From Candidatus Zixiibacteriota bacterium (lineage in GTDB: Bacteria; RBG-13-66-14; B26-G2; WVWN01), in contig JAUWLW010000066.1 of the NCBI GenBank assembly GCA_030613505.1, positions 1-12,081 on the forward strand: a stretch of DNA of 12,081 nucleotides, read 5' to 3'. Of the stretch, positions 1-5,804 are shown piece by piece. The translations under genes and the position numbers were made by a program. Below the pieces are notes generated by a model. It made no database searches, was not told where the DNA came from, and saw nothing but the letters and a program-made list of their open reading frames with translations. Each line of letters starts with the position of its first letter. Within the stretch, counting starts at the first letter, position 1.

Positions 1-1011
1 GAATCCGCGTCCGAGCGGAAGCTCAATACTTCGGGGGGAGGTTCCGGCCTCGCGGCGTTCAGAATGGGGGATATCGTATTCGCCGTGGACGGCGGGTATA
101 ACTGGGATAACATTTCCATTGGCTCTACCGGCACGACGTTCCCGGAGTTGAATTATTTCGAGGGCGAGGTCTTGTCGTTCAGCATCCCGGCTCAGCACGT
201 AACGGGTATCCTCGCCTTAGATAGTAACCCTTGGGCTTTCGGCTTCGCCGGGAAGTACGCCCGCACCGCTCATATCGCGGAAGACGAGACTGATGACGTC
301 GCTTCATACGAGCTTGCGTTGACCGACATGGAATTCCTTGGCGGCATCTTTTACCGAACCAACGGCACGCGATTTCACGCCGCGGGCGGCGCCCAAATGT
401 TGAAAAACAGGGTCGAGTTTGACGAGCCGTACGAGGCGATGGTGGGCGGCGAAGCTACGGCTATGAGGATCCTAATGCGTGCAGGCTACCGCTTTATGCC
501 TTCGTCGAAATTCGCTTTGGGCGTAAACTTCGACGGGAAAATAACGCCGAACGTAACAGTCACCGACGACGGCTTGGACTACGACATAGCCGAAGGGTCG
601 GAATACGACGTCAGGGTATTGCCGGGTTTCGCCTTCTATCCCGACGAGCAGACCACGCTCGCGTTCGACTACAACGTCAACTTCGTCAGTATCGGCGTGG
701 ATACGCTCGACGATACCGGCAAAGTAAGCGGAGAGCATAAGTTAACCGAAACGTGGACCAACACCCAAGTAGGTTTGGAGCGTTGGTTTACGGAGGACGT
801 TTCCGCAAAGGCCGGTTGGCGTCAAAACATATTAGCGTACCCGCGCAACACTATGTTCGCAGGTGCTTACTACCGCCCCAACGAGAACTGGTCGTTTAAC
901 TACGACTACAGCGAGGGCGTAATCGCGATCGACAGGCTCACCGCGTTCATAGTTTTGAAAGACATCATTCGCCCGGGCGGCCACCGCATCACGTTGACCT
1001 ACAGCTTCTAG
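1..1011 (+). CDS. Outer-membrane beta-barrel protein, 5'-truncated by window edge
   Basis: The reading frame is open from the first base to a TAG at 1009-1011 (336 residues visible). The ATG at 64 is not the start: it has no Shine-Dalgarno sequence, and similarity to the downstream paralog continues through it (SGLAAFRMG here against SGLGVFRSG there). The protein alternates short hydrophobic and aromatic strands with polar turns, and ends HRITLTYSF, a terminal-Phe beta-signal typical of substrates of the BAM machinery. In the last 80 residues, 53 match the next gene. It is probably an outer-membrane channel or transporter of the porin/FadL-like general type, but I do not recognise a named family and the substrate is unknown. 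The gap to the next gene is only 38 bases with no promoter visible, so the two are probably co-transcribed. The signal peptide and N-terminus lie outside the window. Confidence 0.85.
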   Translation, partial: ESASERKLNTSGGGSGLAAFRMGDIVFAVDGGYNWDNISIGSTGTTFPELNYFEGEVLSFSIPAQHVTGILALDSNPWAFGFAGKYARTAHIAEDETDDVASYELALTDMEFLGGIFYRTNGTRFHAAGGAQMLKNRVEFDEPYEAMVGGEATAMRILMRAGYRFMPSSKFALGVNFDGKITPNVTVTDDGLDYDIAEGSEYDVRVLPGFAFYPDEQTTLAFDYNVNFVSIGVDTLDDTGKVSGEHKLTETWTNTQVGLERWFTEDVSAKAGWRQNILAYPRNTMFAGAYYRPNENWSFNYDYSEGVIAIDRLTAFIVLKDIIRPGGHRITLTYSF

Positions 1012-1038
1012 TCGCAAACGGGTCGTAAGACGTCAACT

Positions 1039-1044
1039 AGGAGG
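1039..1044 (+). promoter_or_regulatory. Strong Shine-Dalgarno AGGAGG
   Basis: AGGAGG lies five bases before the ATG at 1050. It fixes the start of the second barrel gene ahead of any internal alternative, and is the strongest ribosome-binding site in the window. Confidence 0.85.
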
Positions 1045-1049
1045 CGATT

Positions 1050-2405
1050 ATGTGTAAGCTACGCGCTATACGCGCTTCGCCGGACGGCTTGGCCTTGCAC
1101 GTCGCTTGCGCCCTGGTACTGTCGACCGGAACCGCGCTTGCGTTGCCGGCTTTCGATAGCGGGACCAGCGTGGAATTCAACGCCGAAGACAACGCGCTAG
1201 TGAGCTACGCCGCAAACCCCGCGAAATTGGTTTATTACGCCCGTTCCGCGGTACTTCTCGACGTAGGCGGCGACTGGTCGTTCGGTTCGATTAAATACAG
1301 CGAAGGAGGCGGCAAGGGCGAACCTGGTACGCCACCGGAGCCCGGCGAAGCAGCCGCTGAACTCACGTTTAACGTCGCCGCGGCGGCGTCGGGTTTGGGC
1401 GTTTTCCGCTCCGGTTCTACCGTCGCCGCCTTCGGAGGAGGCGTCGATTGGACGACGTTTTCGGTGGGGCTGTCCGGCGTTTCGGTCCCGGAAGTCGGTT
1501 ATTGGGAAAGCGACGCGTACACGTTCAGCGTGCCGAGTGAGCAGGCCGAGGCCGTGGTAGCGTTTGACCTCGGCTCGTGGGCTTTGGGCGCTTCCGGAAG
1601 GGTTTCCTATACCGACGCTACCTCCGATGAGAAGTGGTACGAATACGGACGTTGGGAACCGGAGTCGGGGTGGAGCTTCGCCGAGTTAACGTTGACCAAC
1701 GTCGAGTTTATCGGCGGCGCGTTCTATCGTTCGGGGGACACGCACTTGGGCTTCGCCGGCGGCCTACAGGTACTTAGGAACTCGTTGGACCTCTTGTACT
1801 CCGAGACGTGGTACTGGTACTGGTATCCGAGGCACGACGGCTTCAAAGCTTCGGCGACGCGGTTCTTGGGCCAAGCCGATTACCGGACGATGCCGTGGTC
1901 GAAGGTGGGTGTCGGCCTAAAGTTCGACTTTAAAATCGCGCCTGAGGTGGCGATAGACGAACATGACGTCGACTACCGGGTGGGCGAAGGCTTGGAATAC
2001 GACCTCGCTTTCAGACCGGGCTTTGCCCTTTACCCCGATGAAAAGACGACCGTCGCCTTCGACTACAACGTCAACCTTGTACACCTGGGTTACGACGAAC
2101 TCGACCATATGGGGCGTATATTCAACGAGTACAGCTTCGACGACCTCGCGACCAGTACGCAGGTGGGGCTCGAGCGGTGGTTCACCGACGACGTGTCGTT
2201 CAAGGCCGGGTGGCGACAGAACGTACTCGTGGTCCCGAGGAATACGATGTTCGCCGGCGCGTGTTACCGTCCGAGCGAGAATTGGACCTTAAACTACGAT
2301 TTCGCCGAGGGCTACGTTGCGGTCAAAAACCCCTCTGCGTTCTTGAGTTTAGGCGACCTGGTCCACCCGGGCTCTCATCGCATAACTTTGACTCATAACT
2401 TCTGA
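1050..2405 (+). CDS. Outer-membrane beta-barrel protein, paralog of upstream gene
   Basis: This is a complete 451-residue exported protein. Residues 1-31 look like a signal peptide: basic residues near the start, a hydrophobic core around 14-30, and an A-L-A cleavage site at 29-31. The mature part has the strand and turn pattern of a beta-barrel and ends HRITLTHNF, a terminal-Phe signal for BAM-mediated insertion. It is collinear with the truncated gene just upstream (for example the shared blocks YPDE-TT-AFDYNVN and PRNTMFAGA), so the two arose by tandem duplication. A run of three Trp-Tyr pairs at residues 254-259 has no counterpart in the paralog. The substrate and barrel family are not recognised. 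The gene is followed within 35 bases by a terminator, which ends this plus-strand unit. Confidence 0.88.
   Translation: MCKLRAIRASPDGLALHVACALVLSTGTALALPAFDSGTSVEFNAEDNALVSYAANPAKLVYYARSAVLLDVGGDWSFGSIKYSEGGGKGEPGTPPEPGEAAAELTFNVAAAASGLGVFRSGSTVAAFGGGVDWTTFSVGLSGVSVPEVGYWESDAYTFSVPSEQAEAVVAFDLGSWALGASGRVSYTDATSDEKWYEYGRWEPESGWSFAELTLTNVEFIGGAFYRSGDTHLGFAGGLQVLRNSLDLLYSETWYWYWYPRHDGFKASATRFLGQADYRTMPWSKVGVGLKFDFKIAPEVAIDEHDVDYRVGEGLEYDLAFRPGFALYPDEKTTVAFDYNVNLVHLGYDELDHMGRIFNEYSFDDLATSTQVGLERWFTDDVSFKAGWRQNVLVVPRNTMFAGACYRPSENWTLNYDFAEGYVAVKNPSAFLSLGDLVHPGSHRITLTHNF
1809..1826 (+). repeat. Hexanucleotide tandem repeat encoding (Trp-Tyr)x3
   Basis: There are three direct copies of TGGTAC, the third reading TGGTAT. 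They are in frame and encode W-Y-W-Y-W-Y at residues 254-259 of the second barrel protein. The paralog lacks this stretch, so it probably arose by slippage in a loop or strand end. Confidence 0.8.
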
Positions 2406-2438
2406 TATCGTTCGCCGGCAAGAGGACGGCTAAACTGA

Positions 2439-2466
2439 GAAACGCCCCGCGTAAGCGGGGCGTTTC
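2439..2466. terminator. 12-bp perfect hairpin with GTAA loop, convergent terminator
   Basis: The stem GAAACGCCCCGC (2439-2450) pairs perfectly with 2455-2466 around a GTAA tetraloop of the GNRA type. It lies 34 bases after the barrel stop and 24 bases before the end of the convergent ferredoxin gene. The 3' arm ends in TTTC with no longer T tract on the plus strand, so termination strength is uncertain. Its position between convergent genes suggests bidirectional use. Confidence 0.8.
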
Positions 2467-2489
2467 GTTAAAATCGCCTAATGTCGACG

Positions 2490-3116
2490 TTATTTTTCGA
2501 CCAGCGTCCGCGCGCCGGTGGGGCAGGTTCCTACGCACAGGCCACAGCCGAAACACGCTCCCGGATCGAATACAATGCCCTCGCCGCCGCGGCCCACCGC
2601 GCCGAAGTGGCAGCGCTCGACGCACGCCCCGCAAGCCGCGCAGAGGTCGCCGTCGTGGGCCGCGACGTAGGTCGAGGTCAACAACGCGTTCTTCATACCG
2701 AATTTCCGCATCGCGGCGAATTGGAAACAACAACACGAACAGCAAGCGCAAATTTTAAAAGGACCCTCGTCCGCCTCCGCCGCTACCAGGACCAGGCCGT
2801 CGTCGTACGTCCTTTTTAGGATTGCCAGCGCTTCCTCGCGCGTAGCGGCCCGGGCGTAACCCTCTTCGACCGCGTCGTCGTACCACGGCCCCAGAAACAT
2901 GCAGCCCTCGAGGGTGTGTTCGCAACGTTGCATCTTTTTCCGGCAAAAGCAATCGGCTACGGCTATGCGCTCGGACCGCGCGAGTATCTCCTCAACCGCT
3001 CGGAAGTTTAGGATGCGTTGGCCGGCCGCGGCGGCGACGTTGACCGGGACGACGTGCGTATCGTTGCCGTCGCCGACGTATTTTCGCACCTGCTCTTCGG
3101 TCCAATCCTCTTTCAT
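2490..3116 (-). CDS. Cysteine-rich protein with C-terminal 2x[4Fe-4S] ferredoxin domain
   Basis: This 208-residue, probably cytoplasmic protein has 18 cysteines. Two ferredoxin motifs are clear: C159-x2-C162-x2-C165-x3-C169 and C188-x2-C191-x2-C194-x3-C198-Pro, each expected to bind one [4Fe-4S] cluster for electron transfer. The N-terminal 130 residues hold ten more cysteines: C56-x-C58 with C65 and C72, and a dense CACCSCCC block at 123-130. Similar N-terminal cysteine blocks occur in 4Fe-4S proteins of strict anaerobes, so a further cofactor is plausible. The first ferredoxin motif ends Cys-His, where Cys-Pro is usual. The redox partner and exact role are unknown. The ATG at 3116 has only a weak AGG upstream. 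The gene follows the TPR gene by 70 bases on the same strand and is probably co-transcribed with it. Confidence 0.85.
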   Translation of the reverse strand: MKEDWTEEQVRKYVGDGNDTHVVPVNVAAAAGQRILNFRAVEEILARSERIAVADCFCRKKMQRCEHTLEGCMFLGPWYDDAVEEGYARAATREEALAILKRTYDDGLVLVAAEADEGPFKICACCSCCCFQFAAMRKFGMKNALLTSTYVAAHDGDLCAACGACVERCHFGAVGRGGEGIVFDPGACFGCGLCVGTCPTGARTLVEK

Positions 3117-3186
3117 TTATATTGCCTGCGGTTCGCCGTACGTACTGACCTACCCAATGAGCGGAGCGCCGAGGCCCCGGCGGCCG

Positions 3187-4233
3187 TTAAATCGGTCCTT
3201 TACCGCGGCCGGTGCGGCGTTTGGTTTTGGCGGCGGCTATGAGGTCGCGGAACCAATCGGCGTTTCGGTAGCGCCCCATATCGGGGTCTTTCGGCGCGTG
3301 GCCGACGACCTGGCCGTCGTCGTGGCGTAGAGCCTGCGTTAGGTATTCCCGGCATTTTTCTTCGTTTCCCACCTCGGCCCAGAAACAGGCGAAATTGTAT
3401 AATACGCCGTGGTCGTCGGGCGCAAGTTCGACGGCGCGTTCGTACGCGGTTTGCGCTTCGGCGCGGCGCCGCAAACGGTGCAAGCAAACCGCGACTGCGG
3501 AATATCCGCGTACGTAGTCCGGGTTTACGCGAACGGTTTCTTCCGCAACGGCCAGGCCCTCGTCCGCGCGGCCGCGCTGAGCCAGCGAGAGGCTGCGGCC
3601 TACGTGCGCGCGCACGTGTCGGTCGTTAATGGCCAGTGTGCGCTCGAAAGCCGCCAGCGCCGCGGCGTAGCTACCGGCCAGGAAGTCCGCAACTCCTTCC
3701 TCCAATGTCTTGGCCGCGGCGTGGAGTTCGTCGAACCAATCAGCGTTAACGTACCCCTCCAGGTCGCGGTCTTTTTTCGAATGTTCGACGATGTCGCTCT
3801 CCACGTATTGGAACGCTCGAGTTAGAAATTCGCGGCATTTTCGTTCGTCGCCCACCAGCGCCCAATAGCACGCGTAGTTGTATAGAACCCGCGGGTTTTC
3901 GGGCGCCATAGCCAATGCTTTATCGTAGGCGGACCCCGCTTCTTCGTCGCGGCCTAGATGGTAAAGGCAAAATCCTAACGTTGTGTAGGCGACGGCGTTG
4001 GCGGGATCCAATTTTAAAGCTCCCTTAGCGGAGGCTAAACCCTCGGCGGGGCGGCCCGATTGCGCAAGCGTTACCGCGCGGCCGGTATGCGCGCGGACGA
4101 CGCCGGCGTCTAACGCAATAGCCTGGTCGAAAAGGGCCAGGCTTTCGGCATACTGACCCGTGAACGAAAGGTTAGACGCTTTTCGCGCCAATGCCTCGGC
4201 TTCTCTGCGATTGATGAGTTCGTTTTCGGCCAC
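3187..4233 (-). CDS. TPR protein built from two tandem copies of a ~160-residue module
   Basis: This 348-residue protein has no signal peptide or membrane segment and is probably cytoplasmic. It consists of tetratricopeptide helices, which normally form a scaffold for protein-protein contacts. Residues about 14-173 and 174-336 are two copies of one module at an offset of 160-161 residues. Each copy holds a block of about three TPRs with VLYN[YF]AC[YF]WA-VG--KCRE[FY]L, then a capping segment ending NADWF (163-167 and 324-328). The start is a GTG at 4233; no other start codon gives a full first TPR. The start lies only 14 bases after the -10 box of a consensus promoter, so there is no room for a Shine-Dalgarno sequence. 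It is followed by the ferredoxin-like gene, which may encode a partner. No specific function can be assigned. Confidence 0.87.
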   Translation of the reverse strand: MAENELINRREAEALARKASNLSFTGQYAESLALFDQAIALDAGVVRAHTGRAVTLAQSGRPAEGLASAKGALKLDPANAVAYTTLGFCLYHLGRDEEAGSAYDKALAMAPENPRVLYNYACYWALVGDERKCREFLTRAFQYVESDIVEHSKKDRDLEGYVNADWFDELHAAAKTLEEGVADFLAGSYAAALAAFERTLAINDRHVRAHVGRSLSLAQRGRADEGLAVAEETVRVNPDYVRGYSAVAVCLHRLRRRAEAQTAYERAVELAPDDHGVLYNFACFWAEVGNEEKCREYLTQALRHDDGQVVGHAPKDPDMGRYRNADWFRDLIAAAKTKRRTGRGKGPI

Positions 4234-4247
4234 TTGAAATCGTATAG

Positions 4248-4276
4248 ATTATAACCGGCTCAGTAGCATATGTCAA
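4248..4276 (-). promoter_or_regulatory. Perfect sigma70-type promoter for the TPR/ferredoxin genes
   Basis: On the minus strand, TTGACA (4276-4271), a 17-base spacer and TATAAT (4253-4248) match the consensus at all twelve positions with ideal spacing. A T-rich run precedes the -35 box. Transcription should begin near 4240-4241, leaving a leader of about 6-8 bases before the GTG at 4233. Confidence 0.85.
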
Positions 4277-4310
4277 AAAAATGAACCAATCTTAATGCTA
4301 ATTATGAGCT

Positions 4311-4323
4311 AAATTGCGAATTT
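4311..4323. promoter_or_regulatory. Palindrome AAATT-GCG-AATTT between divergent promoters
   Basis: This perfect five-base inverted repeat with a three-base centre lies between the two divergent promoters, about 35 bases from each -35 box. It could be an operator for a dimeric regulator. An A/T-rich palindrome of this size can also arise by chance. Confidence 0.25.
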
Positions 4324-4356
4324 GTCGGCAGTTCGATCCCGCGCTTCCTTTTTATC

Positions 4357-4385
4357 TTGTAACATTTGCGTTCTTAATTTATATT
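4357..4385 (+). promoter_or_regulatory. Sigma70-type promoter for the small secreted-protein unit
   Basis: TTGTAA (4357-4362, four of six consensus bases), a 17-base spacer and TATATT (4380-4385, five of six) lie just before the 4405 gene. The predicted transcription start is near 4392. It diverges from the TPR promoter. Confidence 0.6.
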
Positions 4386-4404
4386 TATCGAGGGTGATCT
4401 ACGA

Positions 4405-4749
4405 ATGGGAAATAAATTACTTACCGTTGGCGTCATATGCTTAGCGGCCGGCGCTGCCTTCGCCGTCGAGGCCACTATCGTTTCGTACGAGGGCGGCGAG
4501 TTAAGTTTTTCGCTGAAAGGCAGCGGGACCGTTACGGTAACGGGCCAGGTCGATTTTAAATATATTTCGGCGAAAACGGGGACCGAGTCGCTCGCCCGGG
4601 CGAAGTTGGAGCCGATGAAGATTAAGTTGGCGGGCGAGGAGACCCCCGCTACCATACTGGTTACACCACCCGACGGTTCGATCGTCGAAGTAGAGGTCGT
4701 ACTCTTCGTAAACGATAAGGAGATAGCGCGGGAAACGTTCTATTACTAG
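4405..4749 (+). CDS. Small exported all-beta protein, unknown function
   Basis: This 114-residue protein has a clear signal peptide (residues 1-20, hydrophobic core followed by AFA) and a mature domain of about 94 residues. The mature part is almost entirely alternating hydrophobic and polar beta-strand pattern, with no cysteine. It has no lipobox, so it is probably periplasmic or secreted. The start is supported by AGGG ten bases upstream within GAGGGTGAT (4390-4398). I recognise no family; the fold could be a small Ig-like sandwich, which is a guess. It lies 86 bases before the repeat protein gene with only a weak hairpin between, and shares its promoter and terminator, so the two products may act together. 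Confidence 0.75.
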   Translation: MGNKLLTVGVICLAAGAAFAVEATIVSYEGGELSFSLKGSGTVTVTGQVDFKYISAKTGTESLARAKLEPMKIKLAGEETPATILVTPPDGSIVEVEVVLFVNDKEIARETFYY

Positions 4750-4751
4750 AC

Positions 4752-4767
4752 GCGGTCGTAAGGCCGC
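4752..4767 (+). other. Small hairpin with GTAA loop after the 114-residue gene
   Basis: GCGGTC (4752-4757) and GGCCGC (4762-4767) form a six-base stem with one G-U pair around GTAA. No T tract follows, so it is more likely an mRNA-stability or attenuating hairpin than a full terminator. Confidence 0.3.
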
Positions 4768-4835
4768 TCCGGTGAACGCGTTCCCGCCGCAAGGAAGCTC
4801 GTCGTTGCGACGCGGTTTGCGCTTGGAGGCCGTTG

Positions 4836-5312
4836 ATGGGTTTGAAGTCGGTTTGCGTTACCTTTTTAGTTGGAATGGTCGTCGCCGTAGGTACGGCCGG
4901 GGCCGACATACAAGTTGAGGGGTCGAACGGGGCGGTCGTGGCCTATATCAGGGACGGCGGCCGCGTGGAGGACGCGTCGTTTCGCCCGTTGGGGTACGTC
5001 CGGGACGGGGGCCGCGTCGAGGACATGAGGTTTCGAACGGTGGGCTTCGTGCGCGGCGACGGCTCGGTCGAAGACGCTACATATTGGACCATCGGGCACT
5101 TCCGCGGAGGGGGCCGCGTGGAGGACGCGTCGTTTCGGACCGTAGGTTACGTCCGCGAGGGCGTGATACAAGACCCCCGCTTAGTGACGGTCGGTTTTTA
5201 CGAAGTAAGCGGATTTGAGGGCGACGTCGATGCGGCGATGGCGGCGTACGTCTTCTTCTTCTCGCCCGCGCTCTTTGCGCAGCCGGAATGGGATACGGTT
5301 CACAAGCCGTAG
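4836..5312 (+). CDS. Exported pentapeptide-like beta-repeat protein resembling 5-fold beta-flower proteins
   Basis: This 158-residue protein has a signal peptide (about residues 1-23, ending AGA). Five repeats of about 17 residues follow (37-53, 54-70, 71-87, 88-104, 105-120) with pattern Y-[IV]-R-x-G-G-x-V-E-D-x-x-[FY]-R-x-[VIL]-G. The tail holds a Phe-rich YVFFF block at 138-142. Five short G-x-[VI]-x-D-type repeats plus a C-terminal AA-FFF segment recall secreted proteins annotated '5-fold beta-flower' in Bacteroidetes; I recall this family from memory and it needs a profile search. The ATG at 4836 is preferred over the TTG at 4833 because GGAGG (4825-4829) lies six bases before it. The role is unknown. 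It is the last gene before the terminator at 5351. Confidence 0.8.
   Translation: MGLKSVCVTFLVGMVVAVGTAGADIQVEGSNGAVVAYIRDGGRVEDASFRPLGYVRDGGRVEDMRFRTVGFVRGDGSVEDATYWTIGHFRGGGRVEDASFRTVGYVREGVIQDPRLVTVGFYEVSGFEGDVDAAMAAYVFFFSPALFAQPEWDTVHKP
4944..5195 (+). repeat. Five tandem ~51-bp coding repeats
   Basis: The repeat units encode the 17-residue motifs of the exported repeat protein. Repeats 1 and 4 share a 26-base identical block (4959-4984 and 5112-5137), exactly three units (153 bases) apart. The units between have diverged, and the last is one residue short. Confidence 0.85.
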
Positions 5313-5350
5313 ACCCGGTATGTCCATCGTACGTCCGATGACAGATTTAC

Positions 5351-5389
5351 GATTTCAAAAAGGCGGCCCGAAGGCCGCCCTTTTAAATC
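5351..5389. terminator. Bidirectional rho-independent terminator
   Basis: GGCGGCC (5362-5368) pairs with GGCCGCC (5373-5379) around CGAA. Beyond one A/C mismatch the stem extends with AAAA/TTTT, and further with GATTT/AAATC across a bulged C at 5356. T runs follow the GC stem on both strands (TTTT on plus, five T on minus). It ends the small secreted-protein unit and also lies 11 bases past the stop of the minus-strand remnant. Confidence 0.88.
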
Positions 5390-5399
5390 GTTTGTCGTA

Positions 5400-5621
5400 T
5401 CACCTGTATAGGGATTTGATCTTGCCTATACTCGCGGGCGTGACGCCGACGTTGGGGTCGTAGGCGATGAATCGGAAGGCGTACATGTCTTGGCCGGCGT
5501 AGTTCTGGCACGCCCAGAGGTACGTGCCGTCCCAGGTTAGGCCGATAATGTAAATTTTGTTGGAGCGCCACTGGCACCGAAGATTTACCTCGACTGCGGG
5601 CGGCGGGACGGTTATACTTAT
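5400..5621 (-). pseudogene. C-terminal remnant of a WD/NHL-like repeat protein
   Basis: On the minus strand, a frame with protein-like content runs from just after an in-frame TGA (5622-5624) to a TGA at 5400-5402. Seventy-three residues are open, with no credible start codon upstream of the single internal Met. It includes IIGLTWDGTYLWACQNY, a phrase style typical of beta-propeller or glutaminyl-cyclotransferase-like surface proteins, and ends IGKIKSLYR. Codon choice (mainly C-ending) matches the neighbouring genes, so it was probably coding recently. The terminator just beyond its stop is correctly oriented to have served it. The most likely reading is the tail of a deleted or frame-broken gene. 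A minimal functional peptide cannot be excluded. Confidence 0.6.
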
Positions 5622-5650
5622 TCAAGTTAGAAGCGATACTTATAAAGGAG

Positions 5651-5740
5651 TTGAATACGTCGCGAGTCAGTTTTATATGGTGGCAGGCTTTCGCAGCTTT
5701 GTTTTTTACGTTGCCGGCGTTAGCTTGCCAAAACCCTTGA
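5651..5740 (+). other. Orphan lipoprotein-signal-like mini-ORF
   Basis: A 29-codon frame from TTG at 5651 to TGA at 5738-5740 encodes a basic residue, then WWQAFAALFFTLPALAC followed by QNP and stop. This has the layout of a lipoprotein or Sec signal peptide. AAGGAG (5645-5650) directly abuts the TTG, which is too close for normal use. It may be the surviving 5' end of a broken exported-protein gene, or chance. Confidence 0.25.
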
Positions 5741-5752
5741 GGGCCGCGTTGA

Positions 5753-5769
5753 GCCGCCGGGGAGGCGGC
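5753..5769. other. Hairpin upstream of the HD gene
   Basis: GCCGCC (5753-5758) and GGCGGC (5764-5769) pair around GGGGA, and are followed at once by a second small stem, GGCC/GGCC (5773-5785). No T tract follows. This could be a weak terminator, an attenuator or simply GC-rich symmetry. Confidence 0.25.
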
Positions 5770-5804
5770 GAAGGCCTACTCGGCCAACGCGGGTAATATA
5801 TCTT

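Larger units (their letters stand above)
5390..5804. other. Gene-poor stretch between the repeat-protein unit and the HD gene
   Basis: About 415 bases without a convincing intact gene. It holds a start-less protein remnant on the minus strand (5400-5621), a signal-peptide-like stub on the plus strand (5651-5740), and two small hairpins (5753-5769 and 5773-5785) before the HD gene. It looks like a site of past rearrangement or gene decay. Confidence 0.6.

Noticed and set aside
64-66. ATG 64 as the start of the first barrel gene
   Set aside because: Similarity to the paralog continues upstream of it, there is no ribosome-binding site, and no signal peptide follows it.
2899-3330. Plus-strand 143-codon frame opposite the ferredoxin and TPR genes
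   Set aside because: It is antisense to two motif-bearing genes and has no ribosome-binding site or recognisable domain.
4944-5195. CRISPR-like array
   Set aside because: The 51-base repeats are contiguous, in frame and coding, with no spacers.
5383-5625. Minus-strand 80-codon frame beginning at TTG 5625
   Set aside because: Arg/Pro-rich shadow in a different frame from the convincing remnant (5400-5621).
5557-5796. Plus-strand 79-codon frame in the gene-poor region
   Set aside because: TTG start without a ribosome-binding site and no protein-like pattern; the minus-strand remnant and the other plus frame explain the sequence better.
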